Source: Planktomarina sp. (lineage in GTDB: Bacteria > Pseudomonadota > Alphaproteobacteria > Rhodobacterales > Rhodobacteraceae). Taken from it: a stretch of 24,407 nt of DNA. The stretch lies in assembly GCA_016780825.1 (NCBI GenBank), contig JADHLF010000039.1, forward strand, positions 1 through 24,407, read 5' to 3'. Each line of letters starts with the position of its first letter. Within the stretch, counting starts at the first letter, position 1. The notes beneath the pieces are model-generated. The model saw only the letters and a list, made by a program, of their open reading frames with translations, did not search any database and was not told where the DNA came from. This document shows positions 1-6,912 of the stretch, piece after piece. A program made the position numbers and the translations under genes.

Positions 1-406
1 GTTGCAAATCGCGCACGAATGGCGCGCCATAGATGGGCGCAAAGACTTGATTTTTCCCGCCCATGACCACATCACGGCTTCTGTTGCGGGCAATTTGCGT
101 GAATTGCCGCGGCGCGGTCTTGCACAAAGCGCGAACCTGCGCCGCCTCCATGCGCACCCGGTCGCCGTCAGTCCGCGCGCCGGCCTTGCGCCAAACCTCA
201 AGAGCCTTGGGATCGTCGCGAAATGCAATGCCAATGTCTTGCATCAACCAATCAACCTGAGCCTCAAGCTGCGCCATAGTGGCGTCATCCAAAGGGTCGA
301 AAAACGCCAAGCGTCGCTGCAAATAGGGGCTCGGCGGCGCAGCGCCAATTGCGGCCTCATGTCCCTGCCGCGCCCGTGCCCCGATGGTTGATTTTCGTCG
401 CGCCAT
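1..406 (-). CDS. Trimethylamine methyltransferase (MttB) family protein, N-terminal fragment
   Basis: Only the first 135 codons are in the window; the gene runs off the left edge. The protein opens with a basic segment (MARRKSTIGARARQG), then a helical stretch around residues 45-60, and the family-like blocks IGIAFRDDP (58-66), APRQFTQIARN (98-108) and VFAPIYGAPFVRDL (121-134). These match the N-terminus of the MttB/COG5598 family as I know it. The family moves methyl groups from tri- or quaternary methylamines to a corrinoid protein; members without pyrrolysine act on glycine betaine and similar compounds. The pyrrolysine position and active site lie outside the window, so the substrate cannot be read. 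The start is the ATG at 406-404, with GGAG five bases upstream (412-415). It is divergent from the rhodanese gene. No stop codon interrupts the frame. Confidence 0.8.
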   Translation of the reverse strand, partial: MARRKSTIGARARQGHEAAIGAAPPSPYLQRRLAFFDPLDDATMAQLEAQVDWLMQDIGIAFRDDPKALEVWRKAGARTDGDRVRMEAAQVRALCKTAPRQFTQIARNRSRDVVMGGKNQVFAPIYGAPFVRDLQ

Positions 407-439
407 ATCCACTCCGGTTTGATGGTCGGACCCATCCTA

Positions 440-546
440 GGCAATTTTGCCCCATCACCGAAGCGCCATTAACGACGAAACCATGTCAAAAATCCGCAGT
501 TTTGCCCCCGTATCAACGGCGCCGCTAGGTCTTTGCAATCTGCCCC
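440..546. promoter_or_regulatory. Repeated GCAA-TTTTGCCCC motif between divergent genes
   Basis: The region between the MttB-family gene and the rhodanese gene carries three related elements: GCAATTTTGCCCC (441-453), GCAGTTTTGCCCC (496-508) and GCAATCTGCCCC (535-546). The first lies in an inverted repeat, GGCAA-TT-TTGCC (440-451). Repeated and partly palindromic elements between divergent genes suggest a shared regulator binding site; the regulator is unknown. Confidence 0.35.
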
Positions 547-578
547 CCATAGGCTACCAATATCAAAAGGAGCAAACT

Positions 579-983
579 ATGACCCAAGTGATTACAACAT
601 CCGTCAAAGACTTGGTGGCGGCCGCCAATGCAGAAGTCACCACCCTGACGGTGCACCAGGCTCAGGCACTGGTTGACAGCCCCGATCACGTCATTGTGGA
701 TCTGCGTGACATCCGCGAGCTGCAGCGCACGGGTAAGATTCCGGGCGCCTTTTCCTGCCCGCGCGGGATGCTGGAGTTTTGGATTGATCCGGCCAGCCCC
801 TATCACAAAGAAATTTTCAACCAAGATAAGACCTATGTGTTTTACTGTGCCAGCGCTTGGCGTTCGGCCTTAAGTGCGAAAGTGGCGCAGGATATGGGCC
901 TGAAACCTGTGGCCCATATCGCCGGCGGCTTTACCGCATGGCTCGAAGCCGGCGGCCCCGTTGAGGCCCTCCCACAAAACTAA
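579..983 (+). CDS. Rhodanese-like domain protein (sulfurtransferase)
   Basis: This is a single-domain rhodanese of 134 residues. It has the CH2A-like strand VIVDLRD (38-44), the IPGAFSCPRG segment (54-63) and the active-site loop CASAWRS, with the presumed persulfide-carrying cysteine at Cys90, followed by the terminal GGFTAWLEAGGPVE block (116-129). Rhodaneses transfer sulfane sulfur from thiosulfate or a persulfide to an acceptor; the acceptor cannot be deduced. A longer reading starting at 447 is possible, but the ATG at 579 has AAGGAG six bases upstream (567-572), and the extra 44 residues look non-coding, so the shorter form is chosen. There is no signal peptide, so it is probably cytoplasmic. 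It lies 33 bases upstream of the aminotransferase gene, probably in the same transcript. Confidence 0.88.
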   Translation: MTQVITTSVKDLVAAANAEVTTLTVHQAQALVDSPDHVIVDLRDIRELQRTGKIPGAFSCPRGMLEFWIDPASPYHKEIFNQDKTYVFYCASAWRSALSAKVAQDMGLKPVAHIAGGFTAWLEAGGPVEALPQN

Positions 984-1016
984 CCCCGGCGCATCGGAGA
1001 TAACAAAAGAGGTTTC

Positions 1017-2393
1017 ATGCAAAATTCACCATCTGCTGAAGAGTTACACGCCTTTGATCGGGAGCATTTCTTGCACCCTTGGCACGATATGAATGCCTGG
1101 CGTGGCTATGATAATATGTTGGTGGAGGCAGCCCAGGGCATCTATCTGTATGATGAAACCGGCAAAAAATTTATAGATGGTCCCGGCGGCATGTGGTGCG
1201 TGCAAATTGGCTATGGCCAAGCAGAGATGGCGGAGACAATCGCCGCCCAAGTTCTGGAAATGCCCTATGCCTCGCCCTTTACCAATGTGACCCAACCTGG
1301 CGCGATGCTGGCCAAGAAATTGGCCGATTTCGCACCGGGGGATTTGAACAACGTCTTTTTCACCACAGGCGGCTCCACAGCGGTCGATACCGCTTTGCGG
1401 GCCATGCAGTTTATGAACAACAGCCTTGGGCGGCCGGAAAAGAAGATGATCCTTGCGCGCGAGAAAGGCTATCACGGCTCGACCTATCTGGCAGCATCCG
1501 TGAGCGGCAAGGAGCGGGATGTCAGCAAATTCGATATGGAAAGCCGCTTGGTGCATTTTCTACCGAATGTGAATCCCTATCTGCGCCCGGATGAAATGAG
1601 TGTCGCGCAATGGTGCGATGCCAAAGTGCAGGATCTTGAGGCGGCCATTGCGCAGCTCGGGGCCGAAAACATCGGCGCATTTATTGCCGAACCGATTTTG
1701 AGCTCAGGCGGTGTGATTGTGCCGCCAGAGGGCTATCACAAACGCACTTTCGATATCTGCCGCGCCCATGATATTTTGTATATCTCTGACGAGGTGGTCA
1801 CTGGCTTTGGGCGGCTGGGCCATTGGTTTTCTTCGGAGGCTGTGTTCGGAATCCAGCCCGACATCATCACCTGCGCGAAGGGCTTGACCTCTGGTTACCT
1901 GCCCTTGGGGGCCTGTATCATTTCAGACCGTACGATGGAGCGCATGACCCATCGCGGTGACGTCTTATTCTCCAACGGCTATACCTATTCAGGCCACCCG
2001 GTGAGCTGTGCGGCGGCTTTAAAGAATATAGAAATTTTGGAGCGCGACGATGTCTTGGCCCATGTGCGCGAAATTGCCCCCTATTTCCAAGAGCGGCTCG
2101 CTCGGCTGGCGCGCTATCCAATTATTGGCGACGCGCGCGGCGCGGGATTAATCGGGGGCATTGAGGCGCGTTTGAGCAAAGATGGCTCACGGCTTGAGGA
2201 TGAACGCAAGATTGGCGCGATGATTGATGAGGCGTGCCATGACCGCGGGCTGATTGTTCGGCCGTTGATCAATATGTGCGTATTTTCGCCGCCGCTCATC
2301 ATCAGCAAAAGCCAGGTGAATGATTTATTTGACATTCTTGAGCAGGCCATTGAAACTGTATGTGAAAAATTCGATCTGACACCCAACTGTTGA
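1017..2393 (+). CDS. Class III pyridoxal-phosphate aminotransferase, probably omega-amino acid/amine:pyruvate type
   Basis: This is a full-length fold-type I aminotransferase of 458 residues. The N-terminus (HFLHPWHDMNAW, 17-28) is typical of the pyruvate-dependent beta-alanine, taurine and polyamine aminotransferases. The PLP features are TTGGS (116-120) for the phosphate, YHG (152-154) stacking on the ring, ISDEV with Asp258 for the pyridine nitrogen, and CAKGLTSGYLPLGA with Lys288 as the Schiff-base lysine. A late GARGAGLIGGIE-like block and a C-terminal IVRPL...FSPPLIIS segment complete the family pattern. It would transfer an amino group from an omega-amino acid or diamine to pyruvate, giving alanine and an aldehyde; taurine, beta-alanine or putrescine are possible donors but none is proven. 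The start ATG has AAGAGG four bases upstream. It follows the rhodanese gene; the 147-base gap to gcvT contains a new promoter. Confidence 0.88.
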   Translation: MQNSPSAEELHAFDREHFLHPWHDMNAWRGYDNMLVEAAQGIYLYDETGKKFIDGPGGMWCVQIGYGQAEMAETIAAQVLEMPYASPFTNVTQPGAMLAKKLADFAPGDLNNVFFTTGGSTAVDTALRAMQFMNNSLGRPEKKMILAREKGYHGSTYLAASVSGKERDVSKFDMESRLVHFLPNVNPYLRPDEMSVAQWCDAKVQDLEAAIAQLGAENIGAFIAEPILSSGGVIVPPEGYHKRTFDICRAHDILYISDEVVTGFGRLGHWFSSEAVFGIQPDIITCAKGLTSGYLPLGACIISDRTMERMTHRGDVLFSNGYTYSGHPVSCAAALKNIEILERDDVLAHVREIAPYFQERLARLARYPIIGDARGAGLIGGIEARLSKDGSRLEDERKIGAMIDEACHDRGLIVRPLINMCVFSPPLIISKSQVNDLFDILEQAIETVCEKFDLTPNC

Positions 2394-2463
2394 TCAGGCC
2401 ACGGGATCGGTAAGGCCGTAATTTTGTGATCTGAGCCTGTAAAGTTTCGTATCATTATATGTC

Positions 2464-2491
2464 TTGAAATGCGTTTTAAAAATCGTATAAA
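2464..2491 (+). promoter_or_regulatory. Sigma70-like promoter for gcvTHP
   Basis: TTGAAA (2464-2469) and TATAAA (2486-2491) are separated by 16 bases in an AT-rich stretch upstream of gcvT. This is close to the sigma70 consensus and would start transcription near 2498, giving a leader of roughly 43 bases. I see no glycine riboswitch core in this short leader. Confidence 0.5.
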
Positions 2492-2500
2492 CGAAAAAAG

Positions 2501-2516
2501 TTTCCGATAGTGGAAA
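2501..2516. promoter_or_regulatory. Inverted repeat TTTCC-N6-GGAAA, candidate operator upstream of gcvT
   Basis: The perfect arms TTTCC (2501-2505) and GGAAA (2512-2516) lie just downstream of the predicted transcription start. A related GAAACGGGAAA stretch follows at 2525-2535 and also includes the weak Shine-Dalgarno of gcvT. The position suits a repressor site. The binding protein is unknown. Confidence 0.35.
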
Positions 2517-2540
2517 AATGTTCAGAAACGGGAAAATATC

Positions 2541-3638
2541 ATGAGCGATACACCCAAACGCACGGCGTTATATGATCTCCACTGCGCTCTCGGCGGCAAA
2601 ATGGTTGATTTCGCGGGATGGGAAATGCCCGTGCAATATCCCATGGGAATTATGGGGGAGCATCAGCATTGCCGCAGCAAAGCCGCCCTATTTGATGTGA
2701 GCCACATGGGGCAAGTGCTGTTGCATGGTCCCGATGCCGCCGAAAAATTGGAAGCCTTGGTGCCAGCCGCTTTGAGCAAATTGCCCGAAGGGCACGCGCG
2801 CTACACATTCTTCACCAATGACTCTGGCGGCATCATGGATGATTTGATCGTCGCCAATGCGGGCGATCATTTGTTTGTGGTGGTCAATGCCTCCATGCGC
2901 GCGCAAGATATCCCGCATATGAAAGCCCATCTTAAAGACATTGAAGTTACTGAAATTTTCGACCGTGCCCTTATTGCTGTGCAAGGCCCCTCAGCGCAGG
3001 AGGTGGTGGCCAGCCACTGTCCGCAGGCGGCACAATTGAGCTTCATGCAGACCTGCGAGGCCTTGATCGATGGCACGCTCTGCCGGATTTCGCGCTTGGG
3101 CTACACCGGCGAAGATGGCTACGAAATATCAATTCCAGAGGCTGAGGCAGAGCGGATTACACGGTTGATGCTGGATCATCCAGACTGCGCCCCGGCCGGA
3201 CTTGGGGCTCGCGACAGCTTGCGTCTCGAAGCGGGATTGTGCCTTTACGGCAATGACATCACCCCTGAGACATCCCCCGTAGAAGCCGGTCTTAGCTGGG
3301 CCATTCAAAAGCACCGCCGCGAAGAAGGCGGCTTTCCCGGTGCGGCGCGCATCCTGGCGCAGTTGGAGCACGGCGCGGCGCGCAAATTGGTCGGCATCAT
3401 GCCGCAGGGCCGCGCCCCAGCCCGCGCGGGGGTCGAAATTCACGATCTGGAGGGCAATGCCATCGGTCAGATCACCTCCGGTGGTTTCGGCCCAACCGTC
3501 CAAGCGCCGGTTGCGATGGGCTATGTTCACGCCGATCACAGCGCACCGGGCCAAGAGCTGCATCTGATCATTCGCGGCAAACCGCAGCCAGCCACGGTCT
3601 GCGCCCTGCCCTTCGTTCCACAAAACTACAAACGCTAA
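2541..3638 (+). CDS. gcvT: Glycine cleavage system aminomethyltransferase (T protein)
   Basis: T protein of the glycine cleavage complex, 365 residues and full length. It takes the aminomethyl group from lipoyl H protein, transfers the C1 unit to tetrahydrofolate as 5,10-methylene-THF, and releases ammonia. Diagnostic segments are DFAGWEMPVQYP (23-34), FDVSHMGQ (51-58), the MDDLIV segment with the conserved catalytic Asp101, GYTGEDGYEIS (187-197) and LGARDSLRLEAGLCLYGNDI (221-240). The GcvT C-terminal barrel follows, with the ITSGGFGPT segment at about 313-321. The ATG has only a weak GGGA-type ribosome site (about 2530-2533). gcvH follows after 13 bases, so translation is likely coupled. This is the first gene of gcvTHP. 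No L-protein gene (lipoamide dehydrogenase) is present in the window. Confidence 0.96.
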   Translation: MSDTPKRTALYDLHCALGGKMVDFAGWEMPVQYPMGIMGEHQHCRSKAALFDVSHMGQVLLHGPDAAEKLEALVPAALSKLPEGHARYTFFTNDSGGIMDDLIVANAGDHLFVVVNASMRAQDIPHMKAHLKDIEVTEIFDRALIAVQGPSAQEVVASHCPQAAQLSFMQTCEALIDGTLCRISRLGYTGEDGYEISIPEAEAERITRLMLDHPDCAPAGLGARDSLRLEAGLCLYGNDITPETSPVEAGLSWAIQKHRREEGGFPGAARILAQLEHGAARKLVGIMPQGRAPARAGVEIHDLEGNAIGQITSGGFGPTVQAPVAMGYVHADHSAPGQELHLIIRGKPQPATVCALPFVPQNYKR

Positions 3639-3651
3639 ACGGGAGACCCCA

Positions 3652-4017
3652 ATGACGACTTATTATTCCGAAGAACACGAATGGATCACAGTTGAAGGCG
3701 ACACGGCCACCATCGGCATCACCGCCCATGCCGCAGAGCAATTGGGCGATATCGTCTTTGTGGACCAAAAAGAGGAAGGCGATGAATTTGAAAGCGGCGA
3801 TGAAATCGGTGTGATTGAATCGGTGAAAGCGGCCTCTGAAATTTTCGCCCCCGTCGATGGCGAGATCATAGAGGCCAATGAGCTTTTGCAAAGCAACCCG
3901 GCCGCCTTGAACGAGAACCCTGAAGCCGACGCTTGGATTTACAAAGTAAAACTCTCCGACCCTTCCCAGCTCGAAGGGCTGATGGATTTGGCAGGTTACA
4001 AGACCTTCATCTCCTAA
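3652..4017 (+). CDS. gcvH: Glycine cleavage system H protein
   Basis: This is the lipoyl carrier of the glycine cleavage complex: 121 residues, acidic, with the usual family length. It starts with the typical YYSEEHEWITVEGD (4-17) and has the lipoylation site IGVIESVKAASEI, with Lys59 as the modified residue. The C-terminal block NENPEADAWIYKVKLSD is also characteristic. It shuttles the aminomethyl group from P protein to T protein. GGGAG lies six bases upstream of the ATG (3641-3645). The stop codon sits inside the first unit of a 20-base tandem duplication that fills most of the gap to gcvP. Confidence 0.97.
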   Translation: MTTYYSEEHEWITVEGDTATIGITAHAAEQLGDIVFVDQKEEGDEFESGDEIGVIESVKAASEIFAPVDGEIIEANELLQSNPAALNENPEADAWIYKVKLSDPSQLEGLMDLAGYKTFIS

Positions 4018-4055
4018 CCACAGACTTAATCGCTGAACCACAGACTTAAAAGCGG
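4016..4055 (+). repeat. 20-base tandem duplication between gcvH and gcvP
   Basis: Two adjacent 20-base units (4016-4035 and 4036-4055) both begin AACCACAGACTTAA and match at 17 of 20 positions. The first unit overlaps the gcvH stop codon and the second ends in the GGAG-containing ribosome site of gcvP. It looks like a recent local duplication that lengthened the spacer. Confidence 0.8.
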
Positions 4056-4065
4056 AGCTACGCGC

Positions 4066-6912
4066 ATGCCTTTTGAACTGACCACATATGAAGCCTATGA
4101 TTTCGCCAACCGTCGACACATCGGCCCATCGCCGTCTGAGATGGAAGAGATGCTGCGCACCATTGGCTTTGACAGCCTTGACGCCTTGATTGATGCGACC
4201 GTGCCAAAGGCCATCCGTCAAACGGCTCCGCTCGACTTTGGCCCGGCGATGTCTGAACGTGATGCGCTGCATCACATGAAACAAGTGGCAAGTAAAAATC
4301 GGGTCCTGACCTCGCTGATTGGTCAGGGCTATCATGGCACCACCACCCCGGCCCCGATCCTGCGCAATATCTTGGAAAATCCGGCTTGGTACACCGCCTA
4401 CACGCCCTATCAGCCCGAAATTTCGCAAGGGCGGCTGGAGGCTTTGCTGAATTACCAAACCATGGTGAGCGATCTCACCGGGCTGGACATTGCCAACGCC
4501 TCTTTGCTCGATGAGAGCACAGCGGCGGCAGAGGCGATGACAATGGCGCTGCGCTCTGCCAAGTCAAAATCACAAACCTTCTTTGTGGATGAAAACTGCC
4601 ATCCGCAAAATATCGCTGTTATTCAAACCCGTGCGGAGCCTTTGGGGATCGAGATTGTCGTGGGCTGCCCAGATGATTTGGACGCCAGCGCCGTCTTTGG
4701 CGCCATCTTCCAATATCCCGGCACCTATGGCCATGTGCGCGACTTCACATCGCAAATTGCGGCCCTGCATGCGAATAATGCCCTGGCGATTGTTGCGGCC
4801 GATCCTTTGTCTTTGGCGCTGCTCAAAAGCCCCGGCGAGATGGGCGCGGATATTGCCATTGGCTCGACCCAACGCTTTGGCGTGCCCATGGGCTATGGCG
4901 GGCCACATGCGGCCTATATGGCCACGCGGGACGCCTTAAAACGCTCGATGCCCGGCCGGATCATCGGCGTCTCAGTGGACAGCCGTGGCAATAAGGCGCT
5001 GCGTTTGGCGCTGCAAACCCGCGAGCAGCATATTCGGCGCGAGAAAGCCAATTCCAATGTCTGCACCGCCCAAGCGCTCTTGGCGGTGATTGCCTCCATG
5101 TATGCGGTCTATCATGGGCCGGACGGCATCAAAGCCATTGCCCAATCGGTGCACCGCAAAACCAGCCGCTTGGCCAAAGGGCTCGAGGCCATGGGCTTTG
5201 ACGTGCAGCCCGAGGTTTTCTTTGACACGATCACCGTAGAAGTTGGCAATCTGCAAGGGGTGATCCTTCAGGCCGCCGTGGCCAATGGCATCAACCTGCG
5301 CAAGATCGGCGCGGACCGTGTCGGCATCAGCCTTGATGAGCAAACACGCCCAGAAACCATTGAGGCGGTATGGCGCGCCTTTGGCGGCGACATGAAGGAT
5401 GACAGCAAGGCCAATCGCGCCTATCGCCTGCCCGATTCTATGCTGCGCGAAAGCGCCTATCTCACCCATCCCATTTTCCACCTCAACCGCGCCGAAGCGG
5501 AAATCACCCGCTATATGCGCCGCTTGGCAGACCGCGATTTGGCCCTGGACCGGGCCATGATCCCGCTGGGCAGCTGCACGATGAAGCTCAATGCCACCAT
5601 TGAGATGATCCCGGTGACCTGGCCGGAATTTGCCAATTTGCACCCTTTCGTGCCGGACGATCAAGCGCGCGGCTATCATGAGATGTTTGCGGATTTGAAT
5701 GCCAAGCTTTGCGACATCACCGGCTATGACGCCATCAGCCAGCAGCCCAATTCTGGCGCGCAGGGTGAATATGCCGGCCTGTTGACCATCCGCAAATACC
5801 ACGCGGCCAATGGGCAGGGGCATCGCAATGTCTGTTTGATCCCCACATCCGCCCATGGAACCAATCCAGCCTCTGCACAAATGGTGGGCTATAAGGTTGT
5901 TGTGGTTGGATCGGATGCGGATGGCAATATTGACGTGGCCGATTTCCGCGCCAAGGCCGAGCTGCACAGCGATGCGCTCGCCGCCTGTATGATCACCTAC
6001 CCCTCAACCCATGGGGTCTTTGAGGAAACGGTTCAAGAAGTCTGCAAAATCACCCATGATCACGGCGGTCAGGTCTATATCGATGGGGCCAATATGAACG
6101 CCATGGTCGGCCTGTCGCGTCCGGGCGATATTGGCGGCGATGTCTCACACCTCAACTTGCACAAGACCTTCTGCATTCCCCATGGCGGCGGCGGGCCGGG
6201 CATGGGGCCGATTGGAGTAAAAGCCCATTTGGCCGCGCATTTGCCCGGTCACCCAGAGCATGGCGGCGGCATTGGCCCCGTATCCGCTGCGCCTTTTGGC
6301 TCTCCCTCCATTCTGCCGGTCAGCTGGGCCTATATCCTGCTGATGGGGGGCGCTGGCCTCACCCAAGCGACCAAAGTGGCGATTTTGAACGCCAATTACA
6401 TTGCGGCCCGCCTGAAAGGCGCCTTTGACATTCTCTACACCTCCAAAACCGGGCGTGTGGCGCATGAATGTATCATCGACACCAGACCACTGAATGAGGC
6501 AGCGGGCGTGACCGTGGACGACTGTGCCAAACGCCTCATGGACAGTGGATTTCACGCCCCCACCATGAGCTGGCCCGTGGCGGGCACCTTGATGGTCGAG
6601 CCCACGGAATCCGAGCCCAAGGCCGAGTTAGATCGTTTCTGTGACGCCATGCTCTCGATCCGAGCAGAAGCGCAGGAGATTATTAATGGCACGATGGATC
6701 GCATCAATAACCCGCTGAAAAATGCGCCGCATACGGTTACGGATTTGATCGAAACCTGGGACCGGCCTTATAGCCGCGAGCAGGCTTGCTATCCTGCGGG
6801 CGCCATGCGGGGTGATAAATATTGGGTGCCTGTGAACCGTGTGGATAATGTGCATGGTGATCGCCACCTGATCTGCACCTGCCCGCCTTTGGAGGCCTAT
6901 GAAGAGGCCTGA
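4066..6912 (+). CDS. gcvP: Glycine dehydrogenase (decarboxylating), P protein
   Basis: This is the single-chain P protein of 948 residues, the usual length for the fused bacterial form in which both homologous halves are on one polypeptide. It decarboxylates glycine with PLP and loads the aminomethyl group on lipoyl-H. The N-terminal half begins with RRHIGPS and contains GYHGT, YTPYQPEISQGRLE and LDESTAAAEAM. The C-terminal half contains PLGSCTMKLNAT, QPNSGAQGEYAGL, SAHGTNPASA and the PLP-lysine block HLNLHKTFCIPHGGGGPGMG with Lys700. A glycine-rich GGGIGPVSAAPFGS segment follows. Start ATG 4066 has GGAG eight bases upstream (4054-4057). The last 16 bases overlap the 3' end of the opposite-strand FAD oxidoreductase gene. 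No frameshift is seen. Confidence 0.97.
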   Translation: MPFELTTYEAYDFANRRHIGPSPSEMEEMLRTIGFDSLDALIDATVPKAIRQTAPLDFGPAMSERDALHHMKQVASKNRVLTSLIGQGYHGTTTPAPILRNILENPAWYTAYTPYQPEISQGRLEALLNYQTMVSDLTGLDIANASLLDESTAAAEAMTMALRSAKSKSQTFFVDENCHPQNIAVIQTRAEPLGIEIVVGCPDDLDASAVFGAIFQYPGTYGHVRDFTSQIAALHANNALAIVAADPLSLALLKSPGEMGADIAIGSTQRFGVPMGYGGPHAAYMATRDALKRSMPGRIIGVSVDSRGNKALRLALQTREQHIRREKANSNVCTAQALLAVIASMYAVYHGPDGIKAIAQSVHRKTSRLAKGLEAMGFDVQPEVFFDTITVEVGNLQGVILQAAVANGINLRKIGADRVGISLDEQTRPETIEAVWRAFGGDMKDDSKANRAYRLPDSMLRESAYLTHPIFHLNRAEAEITRYMRRLADRDLALDRAMIPLGSCTMKLNATIEMIPVTWPEFANLHPFVPDDQARGYHEMFADLNAKLCDITGYDAISQQPNSGAQGEYAGLLTIRKYHAANGQGHRNVCLIPTSAHGTNPASAQMVGYKVVVVGSDADGNIDVADFRAKAELHSDALAACMITYPSTHGVFEETVQEVCKITHDHGGQVYIDGANMNAMVGLSRPGDIGGDVSHLNLHKTFCIPHGGGGPGMGPIGVKAHLAAHLPGHPEHGGGIGPVSAAPFGSPSILPVSWAYILLMGGAGLTQATKVAILNANYIAARLKGAFDILYTSKTGRVAHECIIDTRPLNEAAGVTVDDCAKRLMDSGFHAPTMSWPVAGTLMVEPTESEPKAELDRFCDAMLSIRAEAQEIINGTMDRINNPLKNAPHTVTDLIETWDRPYSREQACYPAGAMRGDKYWVPVNRVDNVHGDRHLICTCPPLEAYEEA

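Noticed and set aside
447..578. 44-residue N-terminal extension of the rhodanese
   Set aside because: It is not domain-like, it covers the divergent regulatory spacer, and a much better ribosome site precedes the ATG at 579.
2394..2440. Possible terminator after the aminotransferase gene
   Set aside because: Only short separated complements (CAGGC and GCCTG) with a long spacer and no T run.
3568..4458. Minus-strand frame of 296 codons across gcvT, gcvH and gcvP
   Set aside because: It is entirely antisense to three unmistakable glycine cleavage genes; its length reflects codon bias of those genes.
4972..5967. Minus-strand frame of 331 codons inside gcvP
   Set aside because: Antisense shadow of a highly conserved gene, with no domain of its own.
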